A stretch of DNA of 64,000 nucleotides, taken from Phoebastria nigripes (taxonomy: Eukaryota > Chordata > Aves > Procellariiformes > Diomedeidae). Each line of letters begins with the position of its first letter. Position 1 is the first letter of the stretch. The DNA lies in contig JAYKAV010003376.1 of the NCBI GenBank assembly GCA_035582835.1, forward strand, positions 1,084,372-1,148,371. The letters are read 5' to 3'. Made by a program: the position numbers and the translations under genes. Shown piece after piece: positions 40,726-53,950 of this stretch. The notes below the pieces were generated by a model. The model saw only the letters and a program-made list of their open reading frames with translations. It was not told where the DNA came from and ran no database searches.

Positions 40726-43700
40726 TCAATTAGAGGGATGACAGTGCCACATACACACGGTACTTAGGGTAAACATTTGTCTGAGTTCTTCATCTCCTCC
40801 TACCATTATCTGCACCATTTTTATTTGAATGCCTCATTTTTTTTCCCAGAGTTTTCTGCAAAATTCAAATGAACCATGAACAAGAGAATGAGAGGTTTAT
40901 TGAGCCATAGCAGGCTAACACTACCCATGTTGCTGCATGATTTGAATACTTAAGTGGCCCAGATGCTCTAACAATCAATTAATGAATTCCAGAGATTTGG
41001 GAAGGGGGTGGAGGGAGGAAAAAAAAAATTACACAAGATGTTGGCTTTGCCATTGCATTATCCTAGGTGTCTCACTCTGATGAAGGTTAATGAGGAGAGT
41101 TCAAATGCTAAGACATAATTAAATAGCAATAATTAAAGAAGCTGACACTGCTAGAAGCAGCAAACTGAAATTAAGTAAGATTGTTTCCCTTTAAAAGAAA
41201 GTAGGCAGTTATTGTTTAAACACAACCCTAGCAGGTTTGTGAAATGGTTTCCCATATTCCAAAACATGAGGCAAGCACTCATTAATTGGTATCATTACAC
41301 GTTTAATGCTGTTTGCCTTGCCTTCCCTGATCCCATTTGCCTATTTTTGGATTGTAGCCTCAGCACAAATAAAGCCCATTTGGCAAGACTGCACCCTGAT
41401 CTGAGACAGACATGTGGTCATCCTGGCTAACACAGAACTGAAAGGTGTTCACACGCTCCCCAGGTAAGCGTGATATGAAAACTGAGAGGGAAAAAAATTG
41501 TAAGGCAGGCAACGCTCTGACCCATAATATTCTGGGAGNAGTCAGTGCAGGACATAAAAGCTAAGTCAATGTTTGGAAAATTGGAGTATGCAGATCCTGC
41601 CTGCTATGGACATTTTGGAGCACTGGCCATGCCTGCTGTAGACTGAGTGGTTCACACAATATGCAGCAGAAAGCACAAAGAAGAAAAAAAAAAAAGAGAA
41701 GCAATTTCTACTGTATTTTTCTAATTAATTTGCAGCTGCTAGTTAACATGCATCTTTTGTTAATGACATCAAAACTTCCCACTGTTCAGAAAATTTCACT
41801 GATTTACTGAACACTTAATAATCACTCAGCACTGTCAACAGGGCAAGCACTACCACGGTAAACACAAGTTTGCCTGCTGTTGAAATCTAACTCTGCATTA
41901 ATGGAAATGAGGTGACAGATCCTGGCAAAAGCAATATTCTTGTGCACTGGTATCCTAAAAGACGTGACCATCCCATCACTTCCACAAGCCTGTCCCTCAC
42001 AGGGGTTATCCTGATGGATAAACCCAGATGGATTATTCTAGCTAGCAGAAGGAAGGACAATGAAGGTGCTACGTAACTTTGTCAGTTAAGGGGTCGCCTA
42101 TATATGAACATGCCAAGTTCTAAGTTAGGCTCACACATCTCCTGATGCTGGCCCAAGGATTTGGTGAAGAAAGTCAGGCCAAGAGAAGGTCACTTCAAGC
42201 CTGCGGATATACGTTTGGTGGTGAATTATCAGGCACAGTACAGTTTCCTCTTAACGTTCTCTGTAGATAAAAGCTGGATGNTTCCTTTTTGTAGCCCCAG
42301 TAAGGAATCCCTTTCCTTCCTTTCTGAAATACAGTCATGTCTGCAGGACCTGCTGGGTGCCATTTGTTGAAAGACCCTCTGTCAGAGGAAAGAGTTCTCA
42401 GTCCCCAGACCCAAAAGGACAGGTTCAGATCATCTGAGCTCAAGGAGATCTNTTGGGGCCACTAAACAAAACCAAAACATTGAACTCAAACCGGATCTGA
42501 AACTTTGTAAATGAGACCTGTTCCTGAACTGTGAGGTTGTTGTCCCACAACAGACGTGAATCTGCACTGCTGCAAAAAATGGAAAGAAAAGGAACCACAC
42601 CATCTAGGTCTCTTAACATTCACCTGGAGTGTCTTTTCAGACAGCTTTGATTATTGGTCATCAGCTTGAAATAAGAATAGAGAAAAAGTTTCCATTCTTT
42701 GCATACAAGCACAGTTACAAATACGGCCTGAACACTGCAGGTGCAAAAAAGGTGCAATATGTTATACTAATGAAAATGCAGTTTGCTTAGATGTCCTTGT
42801 CACGCTATTCTTCACAAGAGCACATCAGTCAATGACTAACATGCACCTAAGAGGAGAAAGCTAGGTGAAATGGGGAACAAGAGGATCTCTCCTGGTTGGA
42901 TAAAAATAAAGCCATGTTTAGATACATTTGGGGAAGGGGAAGGAGAATGTGTTGTTAAAAATTCAGTGTAAGCCAGCCCTCCTCAGAAAGTGGCTTTTTC
43001 TAAAACAGATTGACTCTGACATTTCACCTTACTCCTGACCAATGGCTCCACAGTACTGATACAGCATCTATCATTGCAAACACCTGAATAGCAGTATGTC
43101 TCCCTTTGTAAACCTGCCAGCAGTCAGTGAAGGCAAAACTTGCAGCATTTTTATTGAAGGTGCAGAATCCAGTATCAGAGCAGGCAGGTAGCAAGCTCAT
43201 TTTCATCTGAAAGTCAGACTAGTATTTGAAGGTAGGTCTCAATGGGTGAAAATCCAATGCATCAATCCACTGAACCCCCATGAACGCTTTCTTTGGTCAT
43301 TTTTTCTTACTCAGAGGCTAAAATTATGAGGAAAACACCACTGAGAATAAGATGAACTAACTTAAAAAAAATACCTCCATGCCTATCCCCATTACTAAGG
43401 TGTGATGACCTTGTTCAATGGTGACCAAGGGGAATCTGGTTACAGATGACTGGTGGCTGAGCTTTTGACAGTAGAAATATGTCTCCTATAATAAGTTTTC
43501 CCCTGTCTAAGTTAAAATGCTCTGCTGTCTCCTTCTACCTACAGATGTCTTAAATTTGAGGCAAGAACTTGGCAGGAGTCTGAAACCAGGCAAAATGCAC
43601 TGCATATATATCCATGGAAGTTGTACAACTTGAAGCTCAGACAGAAACCTAATTATAACTTTGTAAAATCTTCCCAAGGTTGATTCCCCAGTGGTAGAAC

Positions 43701-43838
43701 CTGGATAATCAACTTCCCACGGCTGGTCACAAAGAAATTGTTTTCAGGAGAGAGGGATTGTTCTAGTCACACAGAAGTTACAAGACAAGACAACTGGCTC
43801 CAAGAGATCAACCACCCATGGTAGCCATGATACTAGGT

Positions 43839-43957
43839 CCAAAAAAAACCAAACCAAACCAAACCAAAACAAAACAAAAACCACCAAACCACCACCCCAA
43901 AAATCCCACAACACCAAAAAACCCCTAAACCCAAACAAACCGCCCCAACCCAAAACC
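43839..43957. repeat. A/C-only low-complexity tract, (CCAAA)n-like
   Basis: About 119 bases consist almost entirely of A and C, beginning with repeated CCAAA units and becoming irregular. The complementary strand is G/T-rich with many G-runs of three or more, so it could form quadruplex structures in the AGBL4 transcript. Confidence 0.8.
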
Positions 43958-46900
43958 TACATGCAATGAGCTCTTGACTCAAGTACTCACACCCATTTCA
44001 TGATCNGCACCAGCACCCAAATGTTTCTTACATCAACATTTACGATAGTAAACACTTCTGCTCTCTGAGGCTTTTTGCAGAGATTTAAAACTGTCAGATA
44101 TTTAATTTGCATCCAGAGAACTGAGGTAAAAGACGACCATCTTTAGCTTTAGCTTTTAANGCCCAAACCAGCTGAAGTTCCCATTACAATGACCAGAGAA
44201 CATTTAGATATATCTGCCAGCTCATGACACGTTTTCATTCTCTCACTGGCACAACTGCTATAGGCATATACTCAAAAAGCCCTTGCTGATTTCACGATCT
44301 GTTATGTTTCATATTTCTTTTCAGGTTGCTGGGGTTTGGGTTTTGGAGTGTTTTGTTTTGGTTTTTTTAAGGATTAATTGCTTGGATGGTTCAGAACCAC
44401 AGCATACACAGTTACCAATTGTGAATTGTTAATTTAGCATAAAAAATGTCTCAACAAATATTTAGAGAACTTGCTCAACAGCAGTCCAGGCCTCAGTGTA
44501 CTGACCTTCACTCTCCAGAATATCAAGAGCTAATCCTGAACGTTTTTAACTGTTTTATCCTTTGAACTGTTTTTAATGAAATAGCACAATATAAATAGTC
44601 AAAATGGCCTATATTAATGGCTTTTAATACAGTACAGGATGCAAAAGCTAACATTGATCCTTAATAATCTAAACCTAAAATCTGATCAATTTGAACCCTC
44701 CAGATAGATGATAAAGATGGGGACAGTAAACTTTCAGAATCAAAGACTTCTGGGAAAAACTTCCTCAGAGACAGAGATGTCTCAGTATTTTACTACTCAA
44801 ACCTTTGTGTCTGTCTCACTACTACTTCTTGGAAAGTCTTTTCCTATTTTCAAGACAGTTATTTCTGAAATAAATGCACATAAACACCAAGATCATCTAG
44901 TTTGCCATTAGAACAACATGCTTACAGCAGAGCAGGGAGAAAAGGAAGGACCAAGAAGATAAGGAGGGCATAGTGGTAAGTTACTGTACATCAGCAGAAA
45001 AGTTTTGTCAGGTTGGGAAAACTGATTGAAAAACAGTTGTAACTAACTTATATTTATATAATTTTATATAAATATATTTATAATTCTGCTTTTATGTGTA
45101 ACCTTTTGGCCACCCCTCACACTACGCATTCTGTGGGACAAGAATGGTACCGTTGTCTTTTATCCATGGCTAGCACTTCTGTATTACTCCAGTCTAATGA
45201 AACACAATGTTATCATAATCTCCTCTGTAAAGCTTATCATCAATTGTCAATTATCCATAGCATTGGGATGAGAAGAGGAAATAACAGAAAGTTGGCACAG
45301 CAAAAGAAATTGAAAAGGTGAAACATTTAAATTGGACAAAGCAGTCGCTGTATTGAGGATATATATTTTTGAAAGGTGAAATTAAGAAGTAGAATNATAT
45401 CACCAATATAAAAGAGCTTTTTGAAAAGATTAAGATCAAGATGATTCCTAAATAGCATGGGTAATTGGCTAGTGAACAATCAAAAGACTTGACTATACTG
45501 CGGTTTCTTTCTTTCTTAGACTGCGTTTAAATGCATCGTTTCATCTCCCACTGTGATTTATACTACTTTTATATAGTTTATATTACAAGAAAGTTTTGGC
45601 CTTCAAATCAGATAGGTCCACTGGGAAATCAATGATTCACCCAATGAAAAGCTACATGAAAGCCCTCCATCTAATGATTTTTTTTCTGGCAGGGAGTTGC
45701 AGTGAAGTGATGTCCCAGTCAAACAAGATGGTGGACAAATGGAATATTTGCAGGCAGCACATTCAAAATTATATATGGACAGTATTAAATTACAACTGAG
45801 TCATCAATTTCACTATGTCAAGTTTTCTCATAATTAATAAGGAGGCTATTCTCAATTTTCAAAAGTAATATGTACAATGCAAGACCATAGACAGCTGTTT
45901 CAGAGAAAATCAGAAGGTTTTGCCCATTAAGATTGCCAAGAAATTGTAACATTCAAGCAATAATTTGAAGTTTTGGCATTTGCTTCAACATACACACACA
46001 GCACACGCTGGGTACAGCAAGGACATTCTGATACTACTTTTAGAAACATACATAGAAAATGTGCATTCCAGCATCCACCCGCTTTCTGGTCGAATGACCC
46101 ATATCCTCTCTCTGCCAACACTAAAGGTAATGCATGTCCACCATCACCTTCATTCCTTTAGAAACAAAAATAATAAAAATAGGGAAGAAACTAACAGAGG
46201 CTTTTACTGACATTTTACAGGAAACTCTGTATTTATTGTCCTAGAGGCCAGGTACATATAAGAACAAATACAGTTACTATATCCCTTCCTCATTCAAATG
46301 CTTCACAGTTTAAAAGTGAGAATAATGATGAAATTAAGAAAAATTGAGGTGCAAGAGGAGTCAAACACAGTGGGGTTAAGACTGCTCACCACATAAAATA
46401 CTGTCACTACCATTAGCCCTCTGTTTATTGTGAACACATGCAAAGTTTATTTTTCAAAGGTAGAGCCTTTAACCTGCCGTGCCTGTTTGTTCATGTGGAG
46501 ATGATGCATATACTTCAAAAGATTGCATTTTAGAGCTAGGAGACAGATGCTGCAGTGATGCTGGGAAGGCATCTACAGAGATTTGTCCATTTACTTCACA
46601 CAGGGTAGTAATCCATGATGTAGTATTCTCGGTACTATCTGCTCCCCCTTTCACATTCAATTGCTAACAACTCCATACTGGGATTCAAGTTTGTATGAAG
46701 AAAACTTTCCATAATAGGAAACAAACCATGCTAAACATCCATCCGATTTGTGTTTTACCTGGGGTATCCTGCCTCCCATCCCTCTCTTAATGTACCTAAT
46801 ATCCTCAGGAAACAGCACAATATTAATACAATTGCAGTGATCCACTTATCTCCACCTAATAGTCCCCTCTCTTCCCTCACTCCCCTAAGCATGAAGACAA

Positions 46901-47499
46901 ATTATATATGGTTTTTAAATTCATTCTTTTGGTAATAAAGAAGCTTATCTTATCAGTTATTGCATGCATTAAAGTGTTGTCCCCTGGAGGCATAATTTTC
47001 CACTATATCCTGTCCTTATTTTAGCATCTGTTAGACCAAACTATATTTACAATCTCTCTGTGTACTAATATCTGACCCTTGGCCTTGAGGTAGGAATGCT
47101 GATCCCCAGCTTTATCTGATGATTCTTGTTTTCCTGAGTTGCCTCTGAAAGTAAATGAAGATTAGTTTGCTTTCGGGGTTTATTGATTAAGCACTGTAAA
47201 GGATGGTTGTTGTGAACTAACTTAGGTCATAATCGCTTAAATAGGTCTCAGGAGCAAGAATAGTCATTTTCTTGCAAAGATATCTGAAACCACATAACCA
47301 CATATGCAAGATAACACACACGGGTTTTAGGGGTAGCTGGTGCTTTGCGTTATAAATAAATACCATAGAGAGAAGTGTGTTTTCCCCTCCTTTACAAACT
47401 CTCTCACCACTTTCCCTTAAGCTCAGGAAAGGAAATGGTGGTGATCATAATCTCTGAGATGCTACTGTGCGGTCACATATTTTCTTCTTACACAGTGGC

Positions 47500-47660
47500 T
47501 TTCATCAATGATCTCAAATTACTTTTCGAACACTGATTAATCCCTACCTGTGAGATAAGCATTCTCATACACACAGGAGGACACAGTGTTCAACAGCTTA
47601 TCCAAGGACACAGAGTTCACGAGCTGTAGAGCTGGTAACTGAACCCAGCCTTGGCTGGGG
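47500..47660 (+). mobile_element. MIR-like SINE relic
   Basis: 'tcaatgatctcaaattactt', 'gattaatccctacctgtgag', 'acaggaggacacagtg', 'cttatccaaggacacag' and 'gagctggtaactgaaccca' occur in the order of a MIR-type SINE (core and 3' part), on the plus strand and substantially diverged. Confidence 0.6.
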
Positions 47661-47720
47661 AGCAGGGTAGGTGATCTCCAGAGGACCTTTCGAACCTACG
47701 CTATTCTATGCAATGCTGTG
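47661..47720 (+). mobile_element. CR1 LINE 3' terminus
   Basis: 'gtaggtgatctccagagg' and 'cctttcgaacctacg' are followed by ctattctatg and a degraded second octamer. This is the characteristic 3' end of avian CR1, with its ATTCTATG-type octamer tail, on the plus strand. Only about 60 bp remain, which is typical of extreme 5' truncation. Confidence 0.75.
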
Positions 47721-49639
47721 CAAGCACGTCACCCCTCACTTAAAATAGTTTTATAAGTGCCTTTGCACAATTATTAAAGAAAGTCACCATGGGTTTCAAA
47801 ATAAAATTCATACATCCTACAGGAGCGGCAGCGGGCAGGAAGATGGCCTCAGGCTGCAAAAACATAATGTTGGAGGAGGCTGGATAGAGTGGGCCTAACA
47901 AGAATTTAGGCCTTAAATTGGTTCCTGCTGAAGACAACAACAGATCATCTATCACCTCCCAACAGAGTTAAACCCCAGATCTAACCCCAGGCCCCTGGGA
48001 ACAAGCATAAATAACAGGATTTCCACTGAAGAACACCACTCACTATTAACTTCTAGATAGTGAAAGGACTGCAGTGGAAACATGAACTCCATGTTTGTGT
48101 GCTGTAGTCTATGAAATTCTGCATCACCAACGTGAAACAATTAAGCTTAAGACTAGAAAAAAGCACANAACTGTCATTTAACTTGTACACAGTAACCATT
48201 TCTTAAATCTGTGCTCAATATTTAAGTTACTTCTCATGAACTAAGTATGTTTGGAAAGTACCTGTCAGGTATTGGCAGAAATCCTACATTAATATGTAAG
48301 AATATTTAGTATTTTTGTAAAAGGTGATGAAGACAATTGAATTGCTTAATAAAGTACTGTTTAAACTTCAAAACTAAACAGGAGTAAAACATTAAAGTCT
48401 GAGATAAACTAGATTTTAAAGAAGCTACACTGGAAAGTAACATTTTAAGTATGCGCAGAAATACAAGTTGAAGAAAATATACAAAATATTAGAGGAATGA
48501 CAAAAATCAGTGCAGCTTATTTGAATACTGCTTTGTTTAATGAGCAAATTGCTCAAGTCTTTCATTTCTGCATTATGCAGTTCCTGAGCATCTGCCCTGC
48601 TATACCTAACATTTTTCTCATCCTGTATCCACCTCTCCTGTGACCAGAAACCCAACCCACACACCAATTCCTCACCCTTCCTGCCCACCCTCTCAATGCA
48701 TTGGTTACACCATCCTATTTTCTTGCCTTAAGTTCATACCCTTACTATTAAACATAGTTATTGGACTCTACCCTTCAGCACAAAGAGCCAGTTTCAGGTA
48801 TTTCTTTCAGTTTCAATATAGATTTCTGTGGTGCGTATTCAGTAAGCGTGATAGAAAGACTGACTCCAAGTGAATGGATAATGTAAGCAACTTNGCTTTC
48901 CTCCTACTCCTGCTCCTTTGATCACATAAGAGCAAAAAAAAATCAGAATTCATGACAGGGGTTTTTTCTAGGTCCTTTAATGAACTAACATCATGGGTCT
49001 TATACAAAATTATCAGAAAAATGATAACCAAATTTTGGCCCCCACAGAAGACTGAACCAGCTGTGCTGGCTGACCATCACACCCAACAAGATCTAGTTCA
49101 GCTGAACAGTTTCTGGTTATGCTTAGCATTGACATTCTTCAGGCTGCATAGCAATTTGTAGATCACAATCATTATCATCCTAATACCTAAAAATCTTTAG
49201 GTGGTATTGTGAAACAAACCTTGAGAAAAGATGCAATCAATAAGTATTTCAAAACCAATACATGGGAAACAGCACAAGAGAGGGATTTGAGCTAGTGTTT
49301 GTTGTGCGGAAACAGGTGTCGACACTCATCTACCCTTTACAGAACAGCAATAGGGAGGAAAAAATATCTGTATGCATTGTAATGAAATTTTCCTTTTCAC
49401 TTGAAGGTGGAGGAGCTTATTGCTGAATTCTCTGAGGTTGAAATATCTTGTTTCAAATCAAAACTCTTGGAAATATTAGAAAATTTAAAATCAGAGGTAG
49501 TCTCTCAGGGTGTTCTGTTGGACTAAGGGTTGACAATTGATTTTTTTCTGGCCTCAAAAGCTGATCCCAGGTAGGATTTAAGGCAATTGTCAAGTCAAAC
49601 CCATTTTCTTCAGTGCATCTCTTGTCTTACAAGGAAAAA

Positions 49640-49686
49640 TTTTTTTTTTTTTTTTTAATATATATATACATACACATACACACACA
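49640..49686. repeat. T17 run followed by a (TA)n/(CA)n microsatellite
   Basis: Seventeen T at 49640-49656 are followed by alternating TA and then CA dinucleotides. Confidence 0.9.
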
Positions 49687-50565
49687 GGCCAGCACTTCAA
49701 ACTGATTGAAAGAGTACCTGCACAAAAAAATCTGTGTTGCAAGACTCCTAAATCAATGACACTCAGTAAGAAAAGATGCAAGGGCCCACATTCAAGGGAG
49801 AAAGACTGTGTAAGCAAAGTTCCTCATCATTACCCTAATATCTAAATTTGGAAAGAACAGTAAAAGCCACTCGCACTTAGTTCTCTGAAATGGTTCAGCC
49901 AAACATCTGTAGAAACACAAATGTTTAGAAAAGCTCCTTCTTCATACCTCTCTACTTGCTGCTCTTCCATTTTAGGATCTGGTTCAAAATGATCCTGTTT
50001 ATTTCATAAACAACCCAATTATATTCTCTGACCTCGTATGGCCACTCTTGTTCAGTAATAATTGCATCCACTTGATTTTCCTATAAATGAGAACACACAA
50101 CACAGACAGGAGACCCTCACTCACCCTTTGCCTCTGAACCTACTCCTCCTCCGATTCTTCTCAAAATGTCACCATTTGGTTGACTTCTTGCAACATAGTC
50201 TGGTCTGNATTTCAGTGGCAGGTGTGCAAAGACAGCTTCACTCATGCCAGCAGAAATACACAGAGCATTCAAGAATAAAAGCTCAGACTCACAATCAAAG
50301 TGCTGAGGCCTGAGAAACTACCATGTATCAGCTGAGACTATACCTGTGGTTCAGCGTGCTAAGCTTGTGAAATAAATTATCTTAGCTAAAATCTCAGCAA
50401 AAGGTGTTTGGGCAGAATGATGTTACTGCTTCTGACCAGGGGGGCATAAGAACTGCCCCAGAGGCAGCTAGCGTGGCTCAGCTGATGCAGGGTAACTGGA
50501 TGAGCAGATGAAATTCAGTCAGGTGTCTTAAATGTGTATACTTTTTCAGCTGCTGCATGTGTGTA

Positions 50566-50590
50566 AGCATATACAGCACGTGTATATGCT
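50566..50590. other. Perfect 10-bp stem hairpin
   Basis: AGCATATACA (50566-50575) pairs exactly with TGTATATGCT (50581-50590) around the 5-base loop gcacg. It sits in a short alternating purine-pyrimidine stretch. The stem is shorter than a microRNA precursor needs, and its function is unknown. Confidence 0.5.
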
Positions 50591-51104
50591 ATGTATATTA
50601 TACAGCGCAAGGTAATATTTTAAGGAATTATCCTCAAAAATCCTCACTGCACATTTGGGTAAATGTCTGAGGTGATGAAGGCGCTAAAGACTTGTTATAC
50701 TCAGATGTTTTTAGCAAGCTCTGCTTACAGATCCCTTAATAGTTCTGGTTCAAGATCTTAATGTTTATTTCTTAAACACAAGCTTCTTAGCTGACAGAAA
50801 ACAAACAAACAAAAAGCTTCTCCCCTAAGCAAAATACTTAACTGCTGGAAAGATGTTTAACTTCCCCTTTGTTCTTAGTCTTGGAGAGGAGGGGGGAGGA
50901 GCTGAAATTTCCTGGTCCAAGTTACTCTCATCATGCTGCATCAGAGCTGGCTAAATCAGTCACGCTGCATTACGTTACATGGCTGATTTAGCCTCGTATG
51001 ATGAGTCACTGCAGTCAAGCGTCAGCAAAGAGATGTGCTACTTAAGGGAAAAAAAAAAAAATCAGGGCAGGTGCTGTGTGGCTAATTTTGCCTTTAAAAA
51101 TGGA

Positions 51105-51127
<23 letters not shown>
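51105..51127. repeat. Poly(T) tract
   Basis: A run of 23 T followed by AAATTACA. No retroposon body was recognised on either side. Confidence 0.9.
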
Positions 51128-51135
<8 letters not shown>

Positions 51136-53804
51136 TTTTAAAGCATGGTAGCAATATATTTGATCAGCCGTGACTGTTCCAAAAAATTGTAACCATCATC
51201 TTTATTCTTTATTAATTTGTATCTGGAGGCCCCCAATGAGGGTGGGACGCTATTGCAGTAAGCACTGCACATTTGTGTGAGGAAAGGCAGTACCAATATT
51301 CCCTGCCAGCTCGACACACCAGCGTAAGCAGGGGAAAGAAAGAGCTCAGAGCAGTAGGAGACTGCCTCAGGGTTCCCAGTCCCTGGACTATAATAGCCCT
51401 CTAAAACACCAAAACCTAAAAAAAAGTAGTTTTCCGGATGTTTTCAAAAGCATGGGGAGGAAGGAGAAGAGGAAAGCTGAGAGACAATTAAAGATACGGG
51501 CTCTGTCAATTAATAAGATGAGCAGAGAAGTCAAGTTTTAGTGACCTTGACATCTCACCCTTCCCCATTTAGGCAGCCTTGTCTCTACAGACACGAGGAC
51601 TTTGACAAGAGTTCCGCAAATCTTCCTGCCCCGATAAAAACGACAGCGCTCAGGCTTCTTGTCTAGCACATCATCTATGTGCTATGGAAAAGCAGATGAA
51701 GAGCAAACAGGTCACTGGCATGCTTTAGTGGAACACAGACCCTGCTCTGCTGGCAGAAAAGGCTTTTTGGCACTTGAAGTAATGTTTTGGTTTGTATTTC
51801 TACAGCATCCAGAGTCTGTATTTCAGTGCTCACAGATCACAGTATAATCCTGGAAAAACTATATAAATCATTCTCCCAAGATAGATCTCCTCTTCCCCTT
51901 TTTTTTCTGCCTTCATTTCCTACTTCCTCTCATTTGCTTTTAGATGCCTGGGTAGATTTAGATTAATCTCAGAGCTGAAATGTTACACTGAAGGGTTGTA
52001 TTAATGCCTGATCTAGCTACTGCATCCTACTGTAATTCATGTACATCAGTAATAAAAACAATCCTCTGGGAGAATATAGTGGGGAATGGATTTTTTTCTC
52101 TGTGACTGTCAGCACATTTTCATTTGAAAGAAAACTAAAAAAGAGCTTCTAAAAAGATATTGCAGTAGAAACCTTTAATAGGAATATCTCCAGGTAGCTN
52201 ATCATCCCAGTTCACTAAAGACGCAGTTTGTTTTCAGTCTAAAATAAAAAGAGCGCAAAACCAAAATATTATTAATGACATTCCACGTATTTCTTTCCTT
52301 CATTATTACTTCGCAGTTTCTANTTTAAGAAGCCAGAGATCAGACTTTTCCACATATTGCAGAACCTATTCAAGTACCACTTAATCACTTGCCGACAGCT
52401 AAATGAGTGCTCCAAAAAGACCCAGTCCTGTCCTCTTCACACGAGCATAATGTATCAGAACCCAGGTGCACCACATCTCAAAAGCAGAGTTAGCACCAAT
52501 TTTTCCTACTGTTATCATTTAAGCAACCTTCTAAAATAAGCATATTCTAATTGAACCGTGTACAATACTTGACAGCATCTTTTGCTACAGAAAACTTGAA
52601 GTGCATTTTCCATTTCTAAAAACACAGCTAGGAAAGATAAAAAAGAGACAGTTCATTCAAGGCCATAAAAGATCACAGATTTTCTACAGAATTAATATGC
52701 ATGATGTAGATCAAACAAGTAGGTAATAATTTTTAACAGTATTTATTTACAGAGTGTATTAGTGGAGGAAAGGAAAAGAATTTTCCTTTGCTTCACTACA
52801 CACACTGACATGAACAAGTAATCATTCAAATGCTTTTAAGAGATGCAGTCTTGCTTGTACAACTCTGTGGAGTCACAGAGAAATGAATGTAGATTACAGC
52901 AGCAATAGAGAAGCTATAAATACACATACTCTGCCAGTCACATCTGGTGGGGTTTTTTAATATAAGATCATGGTATTGATATATTTCTTCTTGTAGATGA
53001 TTTAAACAGTTATTTAGGATGTCAAGATTAAAAATAGTCTTTTAAAGAGCAGGTAAAGGTACAATTCCTTGATTTTCTTTACCACACTTCCTAGACATAT
53101 ATTTCACCTCAGAAAAAACCTGCTTATTTATGGAATATCCCAGCCATTGATCAAAGATAAGGCCTTTAAACAAATAGGAAGCTTAAAATAAATGGTATTA
53201 TCTGGGAAAATAAAATCAAATAACACACCAATTAATTCAAACAAGTGTTGTGCTCGAGAGGATTAATTTTAACACAATTTGAATTTCAAAGTTAAGGTAG
53301 TCTTCCCAAGTTTCCTAACAGTTCACGCCTATCATATCTGCATTTTCTAGAGGGCCTCATGTTTTTGACTGGTTTACAGTTAAAGTGGGGAAGGGGGGAT
53401 GGGGTTAAAAATAAAAAAGGCATGTTTTAATTGACTTGTTCTCAAACAAGGATACAACAAATCCTCCCGCTCCTACCTCAACCCAAAAAACCCTGATCAC
53501 TTGTCATTTCACAGCTTCATCCAGCTCAAAATCGGAAAGATTTCTAAGCTCTTAAATTGTCAGATGGTGACACCACTTTCTGCCTAGCTTTAATGATTAT
53601 TCTTTTAGCTTTCTTTAAATTCATCAGTTCCTGACATTCTGTCTGCCCCCTCCACCACCTCAACTAAATATCAAAACAAAAGGAGAATATATGGAAATCC
53701 ACTCTCACAGCAAAGACATTTCTTCACAACAGAATAGAAATCACTCAGGCTAACATTATTGGAGGAAATCCTATGTCTTCTGCCAGAACTGGTAGAGGAG
53801 CCNT

Positions 53805-53950
53805 AGAAGAATTCAGATAGGAAAAGACCTCTGGCTGTCTCTAGTCCAACCCACTACTCCAGAAGGGCTAACTTCAAAGTTGGATTTAGTTAAGTCAAGG
53901 CGTCTCATTCCCATGCAATGTTAGGTCCCAAATCAAGTGANCTAGCTCAG
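53805..53950 (-). mobile_element. CR1 LINE 3'-region fragment
   Basis: On the plus strand 'aggaaaagacctctggctg', 'ctagtccaacccactactcc', 'agaagggctaacttcaaag' and 'ttgg-atttagttaagtcaagg' appear in the order of the reverse complement of avian CR1 near its 3' end. The element is therefore on the minus strand. The octamer tail is missing or degraded. Confidence 0.8.

Noticed and set aside
47680..47710. tRNA T-loop-like 'ttcgaacc'
   Set aside because: It lies inside the CR1 3' end, with no A box or acceptor stem.
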